A stretch of 7,905 bases of DNA, taken from assembly GCA_012510865.1 (NCBI GenBank), contig JAAZHF010000010.1:1-7905 (forward strand), read 5' to 3'. This DNA comes from Gammaproteobacteria bacterium (GTDB lineage Bacteria; Pseudomonadota; Gammaproteobacteria; Xanthomonadales; Xanthomonadaceae). A model generated the notes under the pieces. That model was not told the DNA's origin. It searched no databases and saw only the letters and a program-made list of their open reading frames with translations. Below, piece by piece: positions 1-6,790 of the stretch. The translations under genes and the position numbers were made by a program. Numbering within the stretch: position 1 is the stretch's first letter; each line of letters opens with the position of its first letter.

Positions 1-1
1 C

Positions 2-532
2 GAGCGCGTGCGCGCGCAGCAGCGCCTCACCCACCAGGCGCGCCACGACCACCTCACCGGCCTGCCCAACCGGATCCACCTGCTCGACCGCCTCGACGCC
101 GCCATCGCCGAGACCCGCGCCCACGCGCGCGGGCCGTTCGCGGTGCTGTTCCTCGACCTCGACCGCTTCAAGCTGGTCAACGACAGCGTCGGCCACGCCG
201 CCGGCGACGAGATGCTGGTGGAATCCGGCCGCAGGATTGCGCGGATGCTGCGCGAGGACGACGTGGTCGCGCGCCTGGGCGGTGACGAGTTCGCGGTGCT
301 GCTCGGGGACGCCGGCGACGAGTCGGCGGCGCAGGCGGTGGCCGCGCGCATCCTCGCCGAGCTCGGCCAGCCGATGTGGATCGCGGGCCGCGAACTGTTC
401 CCCTCGGCCTCGGTCGGCATCGCCATGTGGCAGCCGCGCTACCAGCACGGCGAAGACCTGCTGCGCGACGCCGATGCCGCGATGTACCGGGCCAAGGCCC
501 GCGGCCGCGACCGCAGCGAGCTGTTCGACTAG
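2..532 (+). CDS. Diguanylate cyclase (GGDEF) domain, 5'-truncated by the window and 3'-ended by an in-frame amber codon
   Basis: The frame is open from the first complete codon, so the true start lies upstream, probably with a sensor or membrane region that cannot be seen. A charged helical linker leads into the typical GGDEF entry HDHLTGLPNR (about 47-76). The substrate and metal segment FLDLDRFKLVND follows, and then the active-site GGDEF itself at 278-292. An intact RxxD inhibitory site (REDD, 251-262) lies five residues before it, as in cyclases subject to product inhibition by c-di-GMP. The domain ends with the usual DADAAMYRAKARGRDR segment. The family makes c-di-GMP from two GTP, normally as a dimer. 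The frame stops at TAG 530-532, but the same frame reopens at once into a complete EAL domain, so this is most likely the first half of a GGDEF-EAL protein. Cyclase activity of the fragment is possible because all visible motifs are present, but it is not proven. Confidence 0.88.
   Translation, partial: ERVRAQQRLTHQARHDHLTGLPNRIHLLDRLDAAIAETRAHARGPFAVLFLDLDRFKLVNDSVGHAAGDEMLVESGRRIARMLREDDVVARLGGDEFAVLLGDAGDESAAQAVAARILAELGQPMWIAGRELFPSASVGIAMWQPRYQHGEDLLRDADAAMYRAKARGRDRSELFD
530..532 (+). other. In-frame TAG separating GGDEF and EAL domains of one reading frame
   Basis: The upstream GGDEF frame and the downstream EAL frame are in the same phase, with no insertion or deletion between them. 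The residues around the stop, LFD-stop-QMRAEA, align with the standard GGDEF-to-EAL linker (as I recall it, FD followed by two residues and then M[HR]xxA). The TAG therefore takes the place of one amino-acid codon. A single substitution from GAG, CAG or AAG would create it. Possible readings are a recent nonsense mutation, a base-call error, a real split into two proteins, or readthrough. Confidence 0.85.
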
Positions 533-535
533 CAG

Positions 536-1309
536 ATGCGGGCCGAGGCCACGCGCCTGCTCGACCTCGAGGCCGACCTGCGCCGCGCGATCCTGGCCGA
601 CGCCTTCGAACCGTGGTTCCAGCCGATCGTCGACCTCGCCACCGGTGCCGTGGTCGGCCACGAAGCGCTCCTGCGCTGGAACCACGACCTGCAGGGGCCG
701 CTGCCGCCGGCGGAGTTCATCGGAGTGGGCGAGGACAGCGGCCTGATCGAGCAGGTCGACTGGCTGGTCTACCGTCGCGCCTTCGAGTGGATGACGCGGC
801 ATCGCGAGGGCTACGTCTCGATCAACGTCTCGCCGCGCCACTTCCACTCCGAGAATTTCGCCGACCGCCTGCTGCAGATGCTCGACGACTCCGGCGCCGA
901 GCCGTCGCGGCTGCGGATCGAGATCACCGAGGTGGCCCTGCTCGACGATGCGCCGCGCGCGCTGCGCATGCTGCGCACGCTGCGCGAGCGCGGCATCTAC
1001 GCGCTGCTGGACGACTTCGGGACCGGCTTCTCGGCGCTGTCCTACCTGCACCGGTTCCCGATCCACGCGCTGAAGATCGACCAGAGCTTCGTCGCCGGCC
1101 TCGGCGACGACCTGCATCCGGAAAGCCTGGCCCTGGTGCGCGCGATCCTGGCGCTGGCGGGCACGCTCGGCATCGACACCATCGGCGAGGGCGTGGAGAC
1201 CGAGGCCCAGGCCGCGATCCTCCGCCAGCTGGGTTGCACCATGGGCCAGGGCTTCCTGTTCGGGCGGCCCATGCCGGCGCCCGCCGCCGACCGCCGCGGC
1301 GTGGCCTGA
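536..1309 (+). CDS. EAL-domain c-di-GMP phosphodiesterase (second half of an interrupted GGDEF-EAL protein)
   Basis: This is a complete EAL domain of 257 codons, counted from the ATG that lies 3 nt after the amber stop. The family hydrolyses c-di-GMP to pGpG using two metal ions. Every residue usually needed is present: Q29 of FQPIVDL, E43 of the EALLRW signature, N97 of INVSP, E129 and E132 of EITE, D159-D160 of the DDFGTG loop, K180 of LKID, E218 of GEGVET, and Q238 of GQGFLFGRP. An active enzyme is therefore expected if it is made. The start is uncertain. The ATG at 536 has no good Shine-Dalgarno sequence, so an independent product would rely on ribosomes that terminate at 530-532 and restart. 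Otherwise this is simply the C-terminal half of the protein that begins upstream. It converges on the VWA lipoprotein gene, with 24 bp between the stop codons. Confidence 0.87.
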   Translation: MRAEATRLLDLEADLRRAILADAFEPWFQPIVDLATGAVVGHEALLRWNHDLQGPLPPAEFIGVGEDSGLIEQVDWLVYRRAFEWMTRHREGYVSINVSPRHFHSENFADRLLQMLDDSGAEPSRLRIEITEVALLDDAPRALRMLRTLRERGIYALLDDFGTGFSALSYLHRFPIHALKIDQSFVAGLGDDLHPESLALVRAILALAGTLGIDTIGEGVETEAQAAILRQLGCTMGQGFLFGRPMPAPAADRRGVA

Positions 1310-1347
1310 GCGGCGGCGGCGCCGGGGCATCGCTCAGTCGCCGCCGC
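1310..1347. terminator. Weak candidate bidirectional hairpin between convergent genes
   Basis: A perfect 9-bp all-G/C inverted repeat (GCGGCGGCG at 1310-1318 and CGCCGCCGC at 1339-1347) surrounds a 20-nt loop. It spans the gap between the EAL stop and the VWA-lipoprotein stop, and its right arm lies inside the last codons of the VWA gene. The position suits a shared terminator, but neither side has a T-tract and such triplet-like GC runs are common in this genome, so the call is weak. Confidence 0.25.
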
Positions 1348-3037
1348 GCGCGGCTTCGGCGCGGGTGGCCACGCGGGCGGCTTCCACCAGCTCCGCGAAC
1401 TCGCCGCGAAGGCCCCAGCGGTCGTCGCCCCGGCCGGCGCGCGCGTTGCCGGCGATCGCGTCCCAGTCCCAGCGGCCCAGGTTGGCGCCGCCACGCAAGG
1501 CGTCGGCGAAGGCCGCGACGGTCGCCGCGAAGCGCAGCGCGGGGCTGGCCGCCGCGACGATCGCGTCGCGGCGCAGCGGCTCCTCGATCAGGCGGCTGTC
1601 GTCGCTGCCGGGGAGCTTGTAGCGCAGGCGCAGGTGGCCGATCTCGCCGCCGTGCGCCGACGTGGCGCCGCCGCCGGCGTAGCGCAGGGCCGGGAGCCGC
1701 TCGCCGCCGGAGCCGACCAGCGCGATCTCGTAGAGCGCGGTCACTTCGTGGCCGGCGCCGATGTCTCCGGCGTCGACGCGGTCGTTGGCGAAATCCTCCT
1801 CGCGCAGCATGCGGTTGGCATAGCCCACCAGCCGGTACTCGGCGACCACCGCGGGATTGAACTCGACCTGGATCTTCACGTCGCGGGCGATGGTCAGGAG
1901 CGTGGACGACATCTCCTCGACCAGCACCTTGCGCGCCTCCAGCAGGGTGTCGATGTAGGCGTGGTTGCCGTCGCCGGCGTCGGCCAGGCGCTCGGCCATG
2001 GCGTCGTTGTAGTTGCCGGTGCCGAAGCCGAGCGTGGTCAGGGCGATGCCCGAGCGGCGCTGGTCGGCCACCAGCGCCTCGAGCGCGCGGCGGTCGACCG
2101 TGCCCACGTTGAAGTCGCCGTCGGTGGCGAGGATGACGCGGTTGGCGCCGCCTTCGACGTAGCCCTGCCGGGCCATCGCGTAGGCCAGCTCGATCCCGGC
2201 GCCGCCGTTGGTGCTGCCCCCGGCCTGCAGGCGTTCCAGCGCGGCCAGGATCTCGCCCTTGCGGTCGCCGGGGGTGGGCGGCAGCACCAGGCCCGCGGAC
2301 CCCGCGTAGGCCACGATCGACACCGTGTCGCGGGCGCGGAGCTGGTCGGTGAGCGTGGCGAAGGCCTGGCGCAGCAGCGGCAGCTTGTCGGGCGAGTGCA
2401 TCGAGCCCGAGGTGTCGACGAGGAACACGAGGTTGGCCGGCGGCAGCTCCGCCCTGGGCACGTCATAGCCCTTGATGCCGACCATCAGCAGGTGGCGCTT
2501 CGGCTCCCAGGGCGAGGGCGCGATCTCGGTGGTCACGCGGAACGGCACCTCGCGCGTGGCCGGCGCCGGGTGCCCGTAGCTGAAGTAATTGATGAATTCC
2601 TCGGCGCGCACGGCGTCGGGGGGCGGGCGGATCCCCATGCGCAGCATGCGGCGGACGTTGCTGTAGCTGCCGGTGTCGACGTCGATCGAAAAGGTCGACA
2701 CCGGGTGCTCGGACGCGCGACGCACCGGGTTGTCCTCGACCTCCGCGTATTCCTCCGCGTTGGCCCTGGGCGGGAGCGGCGCGGGGCGCGGCGGCATGAT
2801 CCCGACCGACGGCATCGCGGCCGGCATGTGCGCGGCCATGCGCTGGCGGGCGGCGGCGGCCTCCGCGGCCTTGCCGGCGACCAGGTCCATGGTCGCGGGT
2901 GGAGGTGGCGCGGGAGGCGCGGGTGGGGGGAACGCCTGGGCGGAGGCGTCGGCCGCCGCCTCCGGGGTGCGCGGGGGCTGGCAGCCGGCGAGCAGCAGGG
3001 CGGCCGCGAGCGCGGCGGTGAAGGACAGGCGATTCAT
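1334..3037 (-). CDS. YfbK-like von Willebrand factor A (VWA) domain lipoprotein
   Basis: The product has 567 residues, close to the roughly 575 of E. coli YfbK as remembered. It opens with a lipoprotein signal peptide with lipobox LAGC (residues 16-19); Cys19 would be lipidated, and Gln20 at +2 favours the outer membrane over inner-membrane retention. A Pro/Ala-rich tether follows (about 22-50). Next is the conserved N-terminal vWF_A region (about 95-195, with FSIDVDTGSYSNVRRML), then the VWA domain (about 202-375), and a C-terminal DUF3520-type region (about 385-560). The metal-ion-dependent adhesion site is complete: D208-S210-S212 in DTSGS, T276 in GGSTNGG and D306 in ATDGD. It should bind a divalent metal and a protein partner, but the partner and process are not established for this family. 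I chose the ATG at 3037 because GGAG lies 6 nt upstream and the signal peptide then starts normally as MNRL; an in-frame ATG at 3052 has no such site. It lies 86 bp downstream of xseA on the same strand, and cotranscription is possible but not shown. Confidence 0.9.
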   Translation of the reverse strand: MNRLSFTAALAAALLLAGCQPPRTPEAAADASAQAFPPPAPPAPPPPATMDLVAGKAAEAAAARQRMAAHMPAAMPSVGIMPPRPAPLPPRANAEEYAEVEDNPVRRASEHPVSTFSIDVDTGSYSNVRRMLRMGIRPPPDAVRAEEFINYFSYGHPAPATREVPFRVTTEIAPSPWEPKRHLLMVGIKGYDVPRAELPPANLVFLVDTSGSMHSPDKLPLLRQAFATLTDQLRARDTVSIVAYAGSAGLVLPPTPGDRKGEILAALERLQAGGSTNGGAGIELAYAMARQGYVEGGANRVILATDGDFNVGTVDRRALEALVADQRRSGIALTTLGFGTGNYNDAMAERLADAGDGNHAYIDTLLEARKVLVEEMSSTLLTIARDVKIQVEFNPAVVAEYRLVGYANRMLREEDFANDRVDAGDIGAGHEVTALYEIALVGSGGERLPALRYAGGGATSAHGGEIGHLRLRYKLPGSDDSRLIEEPLRRDAIVAAASPALRFAATVAAFADALRGGANLGRWDWDAIAGNARAGRGDDRWGLRGEFAELVEAARVATRAEAARGGD

Positions 3038-3043
3038 GGCGGG

Positions 3044-3047
3044 CTCC
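3044..3047 (-). promoter_or_regulatory. Ribosome binding site that decides the VWA lipoprotein start
   Basis: Read on the minus strand this is GGAG, six bases before the ATG at 3037-3035. It supports that start over the in-frame ATG at 3052, which has no comparable upstream site. Confidence 0.65.
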
Positions 3048-3123
3048 GTCATTGGACGTGGGAGACAACGCCCGCGGCGGGGAAACGGGGTTGCCCCTGC
3101 CGCCTGCCCGGCACGCGGCGGCC

Positions 3124-4467
3124 TCAGCCGGCGCGCGGCTCCACGGCCAGGCCCAGTTCGCCGTCGCCCAGGCGCGCGGAAAGCCGGTCACCGGGGGCGA
3201 CATCGGCGACGCTGCGGACCACGCGTCCGTCGGGGTGGCGCAGGATCGCGTAGCCGCGGGCGACGGTGGCCAGCGGGCTCACCGCCTCCAGCGAGCGGGC
3301 GAGGCCGCGCAGGCGCAGGGCGTCGGCCTGCAGGCGGCGCGCCACGGCGGCCTGCGGGCGGGGTGCCAGCGTCGCCAGCCGCTCCCGCAGCAGGGCGAGG
3401 CGGCGGTCCGGGCGGGTCGCGCGCAGCACCGCGTCGGCGTGGCGAAGGCGTGCGCGCAGGGCGGCGTCGCGCGCCCGCCACGCCGCCTGCAGTCGATGCA
3501 GCGCGTGCTGCTGGCGTTTGCCCAGCGCCTGCAGCCGCGCCTGCGGAGCGAGCGCCTGCAGCCGCAGCGAGGCGCGGTCGGCGCGCTGCATCCGTTCGCG
3601 CAGCCGCTGCAGGTGCAGGGAGCCCAGGCGCTGCTGCAGGCCGAGCAGCCGGGTCCGCAGGTCGACCGCGTTGGGCACCAGCAGCTCGGCCGCGACCGAT
3701 GGCGTCGGCGCGCGCAGGTCGGCGGCGAAGTCGGCCAGGGTGAAATCGGTTTCGTGGCCGATGGCCGAGACCACCGGGACCGGCGCGGCGGCGATCGCGC
3801 GCGCCAACGCCTCGTCGTTGAAGGCCCAGAGGTCTTCCAGCGAACCGCCGCCGCGAGCCAGCACCAGCACGTCGTAGCGGCCGCTGGCGCCGGCGCGTTC
3901 GAGCATCGCGCGGACCTGCGCCGCCGCTCCCTCGCCCTGGACCGGCACCGGCAGCACCTCGGCCCCGACCAGGGGGAAGCGCCGCGCCAGCACGCTGAGT
4001 ACGTCGCGCACGGCCGCGCCGGACGGCGAAGTGATGATGCCGATGCGGCGCGCGTACTCCGGGAGCGGCCGCTTGCGCGCCTCGTCGAACAGCCCCTCGG
4101 CCTGGAGCTTCGCCTTCAACTCCTCGAACGCGCGCCGCAGAGCGCCTTCGCCGGCCTCTTCCAGCGAGTCGAGGATCAGCTGGTAGTCGCCCCGTGCCTC
4201 GTACAGCGTCAGCCGCCCGCGGGCCAGCACGCGCAGGCCCTCGCGAGGCTGGAACTTCAGCCACTGGCTCTTGGGCCTGAACAGGGCGCAGCGGACCTGG
4301 GCGCGCGCGTCCTTCAGGGTGAAGTAGAGGTGGCCCGACGCGGGCCGGGACAGGTTGCCGAGCTCGCCCTCGACCAGGACCACCGGGAAGGCGTCCTCGA
4401 GCAGGCCTCGCGCGAGCGCATTCAGCTGGCTGGGGGACAGGACGTCCGGGGAGGTGGGCGGCGGCAT
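3124..4467 (-). CDS. xseA: Exodeoxyribonuclease VII large subunit
   Basis: The product has 447 residues, the usual length for XseA. With several copies of the small XseB subunit it forms exonuclease VII, a cytoplasmic nuclease that degrades single-stranded DNA from either end into acid-soluble oligonucleotides and acts in repair. An N-terminal OB-fold that binds single-stranded DNA covers about residues 8-105 ([22 protein letters not shown] region). The catalytic domain follows, with [13 protein letters not shown] at 143-155, [16 protein letters not shown] at 205-220 and GHETD at 237-241. D155, R205, H238 and D241 sit at the same numbers as the residues I recall as functionally important in the E. 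coli enzyme. Residues about 265-395 are a long Arg/Leu/Gln-rich coiled-coil region, expected to bind XseB. The C-terminal segment ([14 protein letters not shown], about 396-409) is also typical. xseB is not in the window. The start at 4467 gives the canonical N-terminus; the frame stays open far upstream opposite ispG, which I regard as a GC artefact. Confidence 0.96.
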   Translation of the reverse strand: MPPPTSPDVLSPSQLNALARGLLEDAFPVVLVEGELGNLSRPASGHLYFTLKDARAQVRCALFRPKSQWLKFQPREGLRVLARGRLTLYEARGDYQLILDSLEEAGEGALRRAFEELKAKLQAEGLFDEARKRPLPEYARRIGIITSPSGAAVRDVLSVLARRFPLVGAEVLPVPVQGEGAAAQVRAMLERAGASGRYDVLVLARGGGSLEDLWAFNDEALARAIAAAPVPVVSAIGHETDFTLADFAADLRAPTPSVAAELLVPNAVDLRTRLLGLQQRLGSLHLQRLRERMQRADRASLRLQALAPQARLQALGKRQQHALHRLQAAWRARDAALRARLRHADAVLRATRPDRRLALLRERLATLAPRPQAAVARRLQADALRLRGLARSLEAVSPLATVARGYAILRHPDGRVVRSVADVAPGDRLSARLGDGELGLAVEPRAG

Positions 4468-4473
4468 GCGGCC

Positions 4474-4479
4474 AGCATA
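4474..4479 (-). promoter_or_regulatory. Candidate -10 element of xseA, compatible with a leaderless start
   Basis: On the minus strand the hexamer is TATGCT, and it ends exactly 6 nt before the xseA ATG. At the usual -10 to +1 distance, transcription would begin at or next to the start codon. This fits the lack of a Shine-Dalgarno sequence before the gene. I see no good -35 element, so the call rests on the hexamer and its position. Confidence 0.4.
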
Positions 4480-4518
4480 CCGGGAGTGGAGCGTCGGCCG
4501 CCCGGGCGTCCATCCGAC

Positions 4519-4524
4519 TAGAAT
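4519..4524 (+). promoter_or_regulatory. Candidate -10 element of ispG, compatible with a leaderless start
   Basis: TAGAAT matches the -10 consensus at five of six bases and ends 6 nt before the ispG ATG at 4531. That puts the likely transcription start at the initiation codon. The six bases between are GGAACG, which could alternatively act as a weak and very close ribosome binding site in a longer transcript. No convincing -35 is visible 16-18 nt upstream. Confidence 0.4.
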
Positions 4525-4530
4525 GGAACG

Positions 4531-5823
4531 ATGAACGCCATGGCCAACGCTTCGCATCCCGTCGACGTCCGCCGCCTCGGGGAATGGGCCTTCGGCCCGG
4601 CGCCGCGCCGCGCCACGCGCCCGGTCCTCGTGGGACGCGTGCAGGTGGGTGGCGGCGCGCCCGTGGTGGTGCAGTCGATGACCAATACCGACACCGCCGA
4701 CGTGGACGGCACGGTGAAGCAGGTCGCCGCGCTCTGGCGCGCCGGGTCCGAGCTGGTGCGGGTGACGGTGAACAATCCCGCCTCCGCCGCGGCCGTGCCG
4801 CGCATCGTCGAGAAGCTGGCGATGATGGGCATCGAGGTGCCCATCATCGGCGACTTCCACTACAACGGGCACCAGCTGCTGGCCGGCGAGCCGGCCTGCG
4901 CCGAGGCGCTCGCCAAGTACCGGATCAACCCCGGCAACGTCGGCTTCGGCAAGAAGAAGGACCTGCAGTTCGCGCAGCTGGTCGAGTTCGCGATGCGCCA
5001 TGGCAAGCCGGTGCGCATCGGCGCCAACTGGGGCTCGCTCGACCAGTCGCTCGCCACCGCGCTGATGGACGAGAACGCCGCGCGCGCCGAGCCCTGGGAC
5101 GCCGGCCGGGTGCTGCGCGAGGCGCTGATCCGCTCGGCGATCGATTCCGCCGAGCGCGCCGTCGAGCTGGGCCTGCCGCGCGAGCGCATCATCCTCTCCG
5201 CCAAGGTCAGCGGCGTGCAGGAGCTGGTCGCGGTCTACCGCGACCTGGCCGCGCGCAGCGACTTCGCGCTGCACCTCGGGCTCACCGAGGCCGGCATCGG
5301 CAGCAAGGGCATCGTGGCCTCCAGCGCCGCGCTCGCCGTGCTGATGCAGGAGGGCATCGGCGACACCATCCGCATCTCGCTGACGCCCGAACCGGGCGCG
5401 CCGCGCACCCAGGAGGTCGTGGTCGCGCAAGAGTTGCTGCAGACCATGGGCCTGCGCGCGTTCACGCCGATGGTGACGGCGTGCCCCGGCTGCGGCCGCA
5501 CCACCAGCGAGTTCTTCCAGGAGCTGGCGAAGGTGGTGCAGGAGCACGTGCGCGCGAAGATGCCGGAGTGGAAGATCACCCGCCCCGGCGCCGAGCACAT
5601 GACGCTGGCGGTGATGGGCTGCGTGGTCAACGGGCCGGGCGAGTCGCGCCACGCCGACATCGGCATCTCGCTGCCCGGCACCGGCGAGGCCCCGGTCGCG
5701 CCGGTGTTCATCGATGGCCAGAAGGCGGTCACGCTGCGCGGCGACGACATCGCCGGCGAGTTCGTCGCCCTGGTCGATGCCTACGTCGACCGCCGCTACG
5801 GCGCGGTCGCCGCGGCGGACTGA
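4531..5823 (+). CDS. ispG: 4-hydroxy-3-methylbut-2-en-1-yl diphosphate synthase (flavodoxin), MEP pathway
   Basis: IspG (GcpE) is a cytoplasmic [4Fe-4S] enzyme that reductively opens the cyclic substrate MEcPP to HMBPP, the penultimate step of the MEP route to IPP and DMAPP. The product has 430 residues. The N-terminal TIM-barrel part shows [17 protein letters not shown] (46-61), VRVTVNNP (77-83 region), [10 protein letters not shown] (105-114), [12 protein letters not shown] (131-142) and [10 protein letters not shown] (162-171). The C-terminal iron-sulfur domain carries the cluster ligands C318 and C321 ([10 protein letters not shown]), C364 ([10 protein letters not shown]) and E371. It is longer than E. 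coli IspG (about 372 residues), partly through a segment around 165-200, and such longer forms are familiar in Xanthomonas relatives. ATG 4531 is preferred because the -10-like hexamer sits just upstream; an in-frame ATG at 4540 is the alternative. It is divergent from xseA. Its stop codon is one base from the stop of the convergent FHA-GGDEF gene. Confidence 0.97.
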   Translation: MNAMANASHPVDVRRLGEWAFGPAPRRATRPVLVGRVQVGGGAPVVVQSMTNTDTADVDGTVKQVAALWRAGSELVRVTVNNPASAAAVPRIVEKLAMMGIEVPIIGDFHYNGHQLLAGEPACAEALAKYRINPGNVGFGKKKDLQFAQLVEFAMRHGKPVRIGANWGSLDQSLATALMDENAARAEPWDAGRVLREALIRSAIDSAERAVELGLPRERIILSAKVSGVQELVAVYRDLAARSDFALHLGLTEAGIGSKGIVASSAALAVLMQEGIGDTIRISLTPEPGAPRTQEVVVAQELLQTMGLRAFTPMVTACPGCGRTTSEFFQELAKVVQEHVRAKMPEWKITRPGAEHMTLAVMGCVVNGPGESRHADIGISLPGTGEAPVAPVFIDGQKAVTLRGDDIAGEFVALVDAYVDRRYGAVAAAD

Positions 5824-5824
5824 G

Positions 5825-6706
5825 TCACTCCAGCACCCGCACCCGGTTGCGGCCGTCGTCCTTCGCGCGGTAGAGCGCCGCGTCCGCCGCCGCCATCAGC
5901 AGGCCGCGCGTTGCGCGGGCCGCGGACAGCGTGGCCACGCCGATGCTCACCGTGACCGGTTCGCCGCTGCCCGCCGGGCGGAGCGCGGACGCCGCGACCG
6001 CCGCCCGCAGCCGCTCGGCGAAGGCCGCGGCCGCGCCCGCGTCGGACTCTCCCAGCAGCACCGCGAACTCCTCGCCGCCGATGCGCGCCGCGACGTCGTC
6101 GTCGCGCACGTGCTCGCGGATCACCGCCGAGAGCCGCCGCAACACGGCGTCGCCCTCGATGTGGCCGTGGCGGTCGTTCACCGGCTTGAACAGGTCGACG
6201 TCGATGATGCACAGCGCCAGGCCGCGACCGTGGCGCAGCGCGCGCGCGATCTCCTTGTCGGCGAGCTCTTCGAAGTGGCGCCGGTTGCACAGCCCGCTCA
6301 GCGGGTCGTGGGTCGCCAGCTGGTAGATCTCCTCGTGGTACCGGGCCTCGACGCTGGTGCGGCTGATGAACTTCAGGATGCTTTCGCCGATGGTGACGTG
6401 GTCGCCGTCCTCGAGCATCGCGGTCGCGACCGGCTGGTCGTTCACCCGCACCGGGTTGGTCGCGCCGAGGTCGCGGATGCGGTAGGTGTCGCCGTCGCGC
6501 CACACGCGGCAGTGCGCGCGCGACACGCTCTTGTGGGCGAGGCACAGGTCGGCGTCCTGCGAGCGCCCGATCAGCACGTGGCCGTCGCCGATGTCGGCGC
6601 GGCGCCCCAGGCCTTCGCCGTGGATGACCACCAGGCAGGCCGATCGCGGCGCCGGGCGCGCCGGCCCTGCGCTCAGCATCGTGCGCTGCGTGGTGTCGTC
6701 CGCCAT
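5825..6706 (-). CDS. FHA-GGDEF diguanylate cyclase
   Basis: This is a 293-residue cytoplasmic protein without membrane segments. Residues 1-22 form a flexible Thr/Ala/Pro tail. An FHA domain (about 23-115) follows, with GRS at 47-49, SRAH at 62-65 and the N84 loop; R48, S62 and N84 are the positions that normally contact phosphothreonine. The usual Asn-Gly after the ST loop is Asn-Pro here. A short helical linker (about 116-132) leads to the GGDEF domain (about 133-293): [10 protein letters not shown] entry, [16 protein letters not shown] at 167-182, active-site GGEEF at 210-214, and an intact RxxD inhibitory site at R201-D204, five residues before it. The protein should make c-di-GMP from GTP, with its activity or location set by a phosphothreonine ligand and feedback by product. 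The ATG at 6706 is chosen because AGGGGG lies 7 nt upstream; the frame is open further upstream, but that part is low-complexity and crosses the start of the kinase gene. It is divergently paired with that Ser/Thr kinase. Confidence 0.93.
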   Translation of the reverse strand: MADDTTQRTMLSAGPARPAPRSACLVVIHGEGLGRRADIGDGHVLIGRSQDADLCLAHKSVSRAHCRVWRDGDTYRIRDLGATNPVRVNDQPVATAMLEDGDHVTIGESILKFISRTSVEARYHEEIYQLATHDPLSGLCNRRHFEELADKEIARALRHGRGLALCIIDVDLFKPVNDRHGHIEGDAVLRRLSAVIREHVRDDDVAARIGGEEFAVLLGESDAGAAAAFAERLRAAVAASALRPAGSGEPVTVSIGVATLSAARATRGLLMAAADAALYRAKDDGRNRVRVLE

Positions 6707-6713
6707 GGCGGCG

Positions 6714-6719
6714 CCCCCT
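6714..6719 (-). promoter_or_regulatory. Ribosome binding site of the FHA-GGDEF gene
   Basis: On the minus strand the sequence reads AGGGGG, seven bases before the ATG at 6706-6704. It selects this start, which gives the N-terminus MADDTT, over open frame further upstream. Confidence 0.6.
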
Positions 6720-6732
6720 GTGTGGAAACGCG

Positions 6733-6763
6733 ATTGTAGCCCGCTGCTCACGGAGCCTGTCAC
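6733..6763 (-). promoter_or_regulatory. Candidate sigma-70 type promoter of the FHA-GGDEF gene
   Basis: Read on the minus strand, a -35-like GTGACA (6763-6758) is followed after 19 bases by a -10-like TACAAT (6738-6733). Each matches the consensus at five of six positions. The spacer is two bases longer than ideal. The transcript would start near 6726 and have a leader of about 20 bases containing the ribosome binding site. Confidence 0.45.
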
Positions 6764-6771
6764 GACCGCGC

Positions 6772-6777
6772 TAGGAT
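6772..6777 (+). promoter_or_regulatory. Weak candidate -10 element of the Ser/Thr kinase gene
   Basis: TAGGAT lies 17 bases before the kinase ATG. A start about 7 bases downstream would leave a leader of roughly ten bases that still includes the AGGGGG ribosome binding site at 6785-6790. No -35 element is recognisable, so confidence is low. Confidence 0.25.
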
Positions 6778-6784
6778 GGCGGCC

Positions 6785-6790
6785 AGGGGG
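6785..6790 (+). promoter_or_regulatory. Ribosome binding site of the Ser/Thr kinase gene
   Basis: AGGGGG lies four bases before the ATG at 6795. The spacing is on the short side, but this is the only in-frame ATG with such a site before the kinase domain begins. Confidence 0.5.

Noticed and set aside
2..1309. Programmed recoding with pyrrolysine at the TAG
   Set aside because: Nothing in the window suggests pyrrolysine genes or an insertion element, and the lineage is not known for it. Mutation, sequencing error or restart are simpler explanations.
376..1860. Plus-strand open frame overlapping the GGDEF and EAL coding sequence in another phase
   Set aside because: It is an Arg/Ala/Pro-rich shadow frame that crosses from one real gene into the antisense of the next, with no start signal or domain.
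3038..3052. Upstream in-frame ATG at 3052 as start of the VWA lipoprotein
   Set aside because: There is no ribosome binding site before it. The ATG at 3037 has GGAG at 6 nt and gives a normal lipoprotein signal peptide.
3062..3093. ECF-like promoter (GCAAC and CGTT on the minus strand) ahead of the VWA lipoprotein gene
   Set aside because: The spacing is about 19 bases, longer than usual for such promoters, and both elements are short enough to arise by chance in this sequence.
3087..3097. Small GGGG-TTG-CCCC hairpin between xseA and the VWA gene as a terminator
   Set aside because: The stem is only four base pairs and no T-run follows on the minus strand beyond GTTT. This is too weak to call.
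1634..3253. Plus-strand open frame of about 540 codons opposite the VWA lipoprotein gene
   Set aside because: Its translation is Val/Gly/Ala/His/Arg-rich without any recognisable domain. It is the expected shadow of a GC-rich gene in the opposite strand.
3052..4521. Plus-strand open frame of about 490 codons opposite xseA
   Set aside because: It has Gln/Arg/Ala low-complexity content and no motif, and xseA on the other strand explains the sequence fully.
4468..5652. Long minus-strand open frame continuing xseA upstream across ispG
   Set aside because: The part upstream of 4467 is His/Gly/Ala/Arg-rich low-complexity sequence antisense to a well-supported ispG. The recognisable XseA N-terminus begins at 4467.
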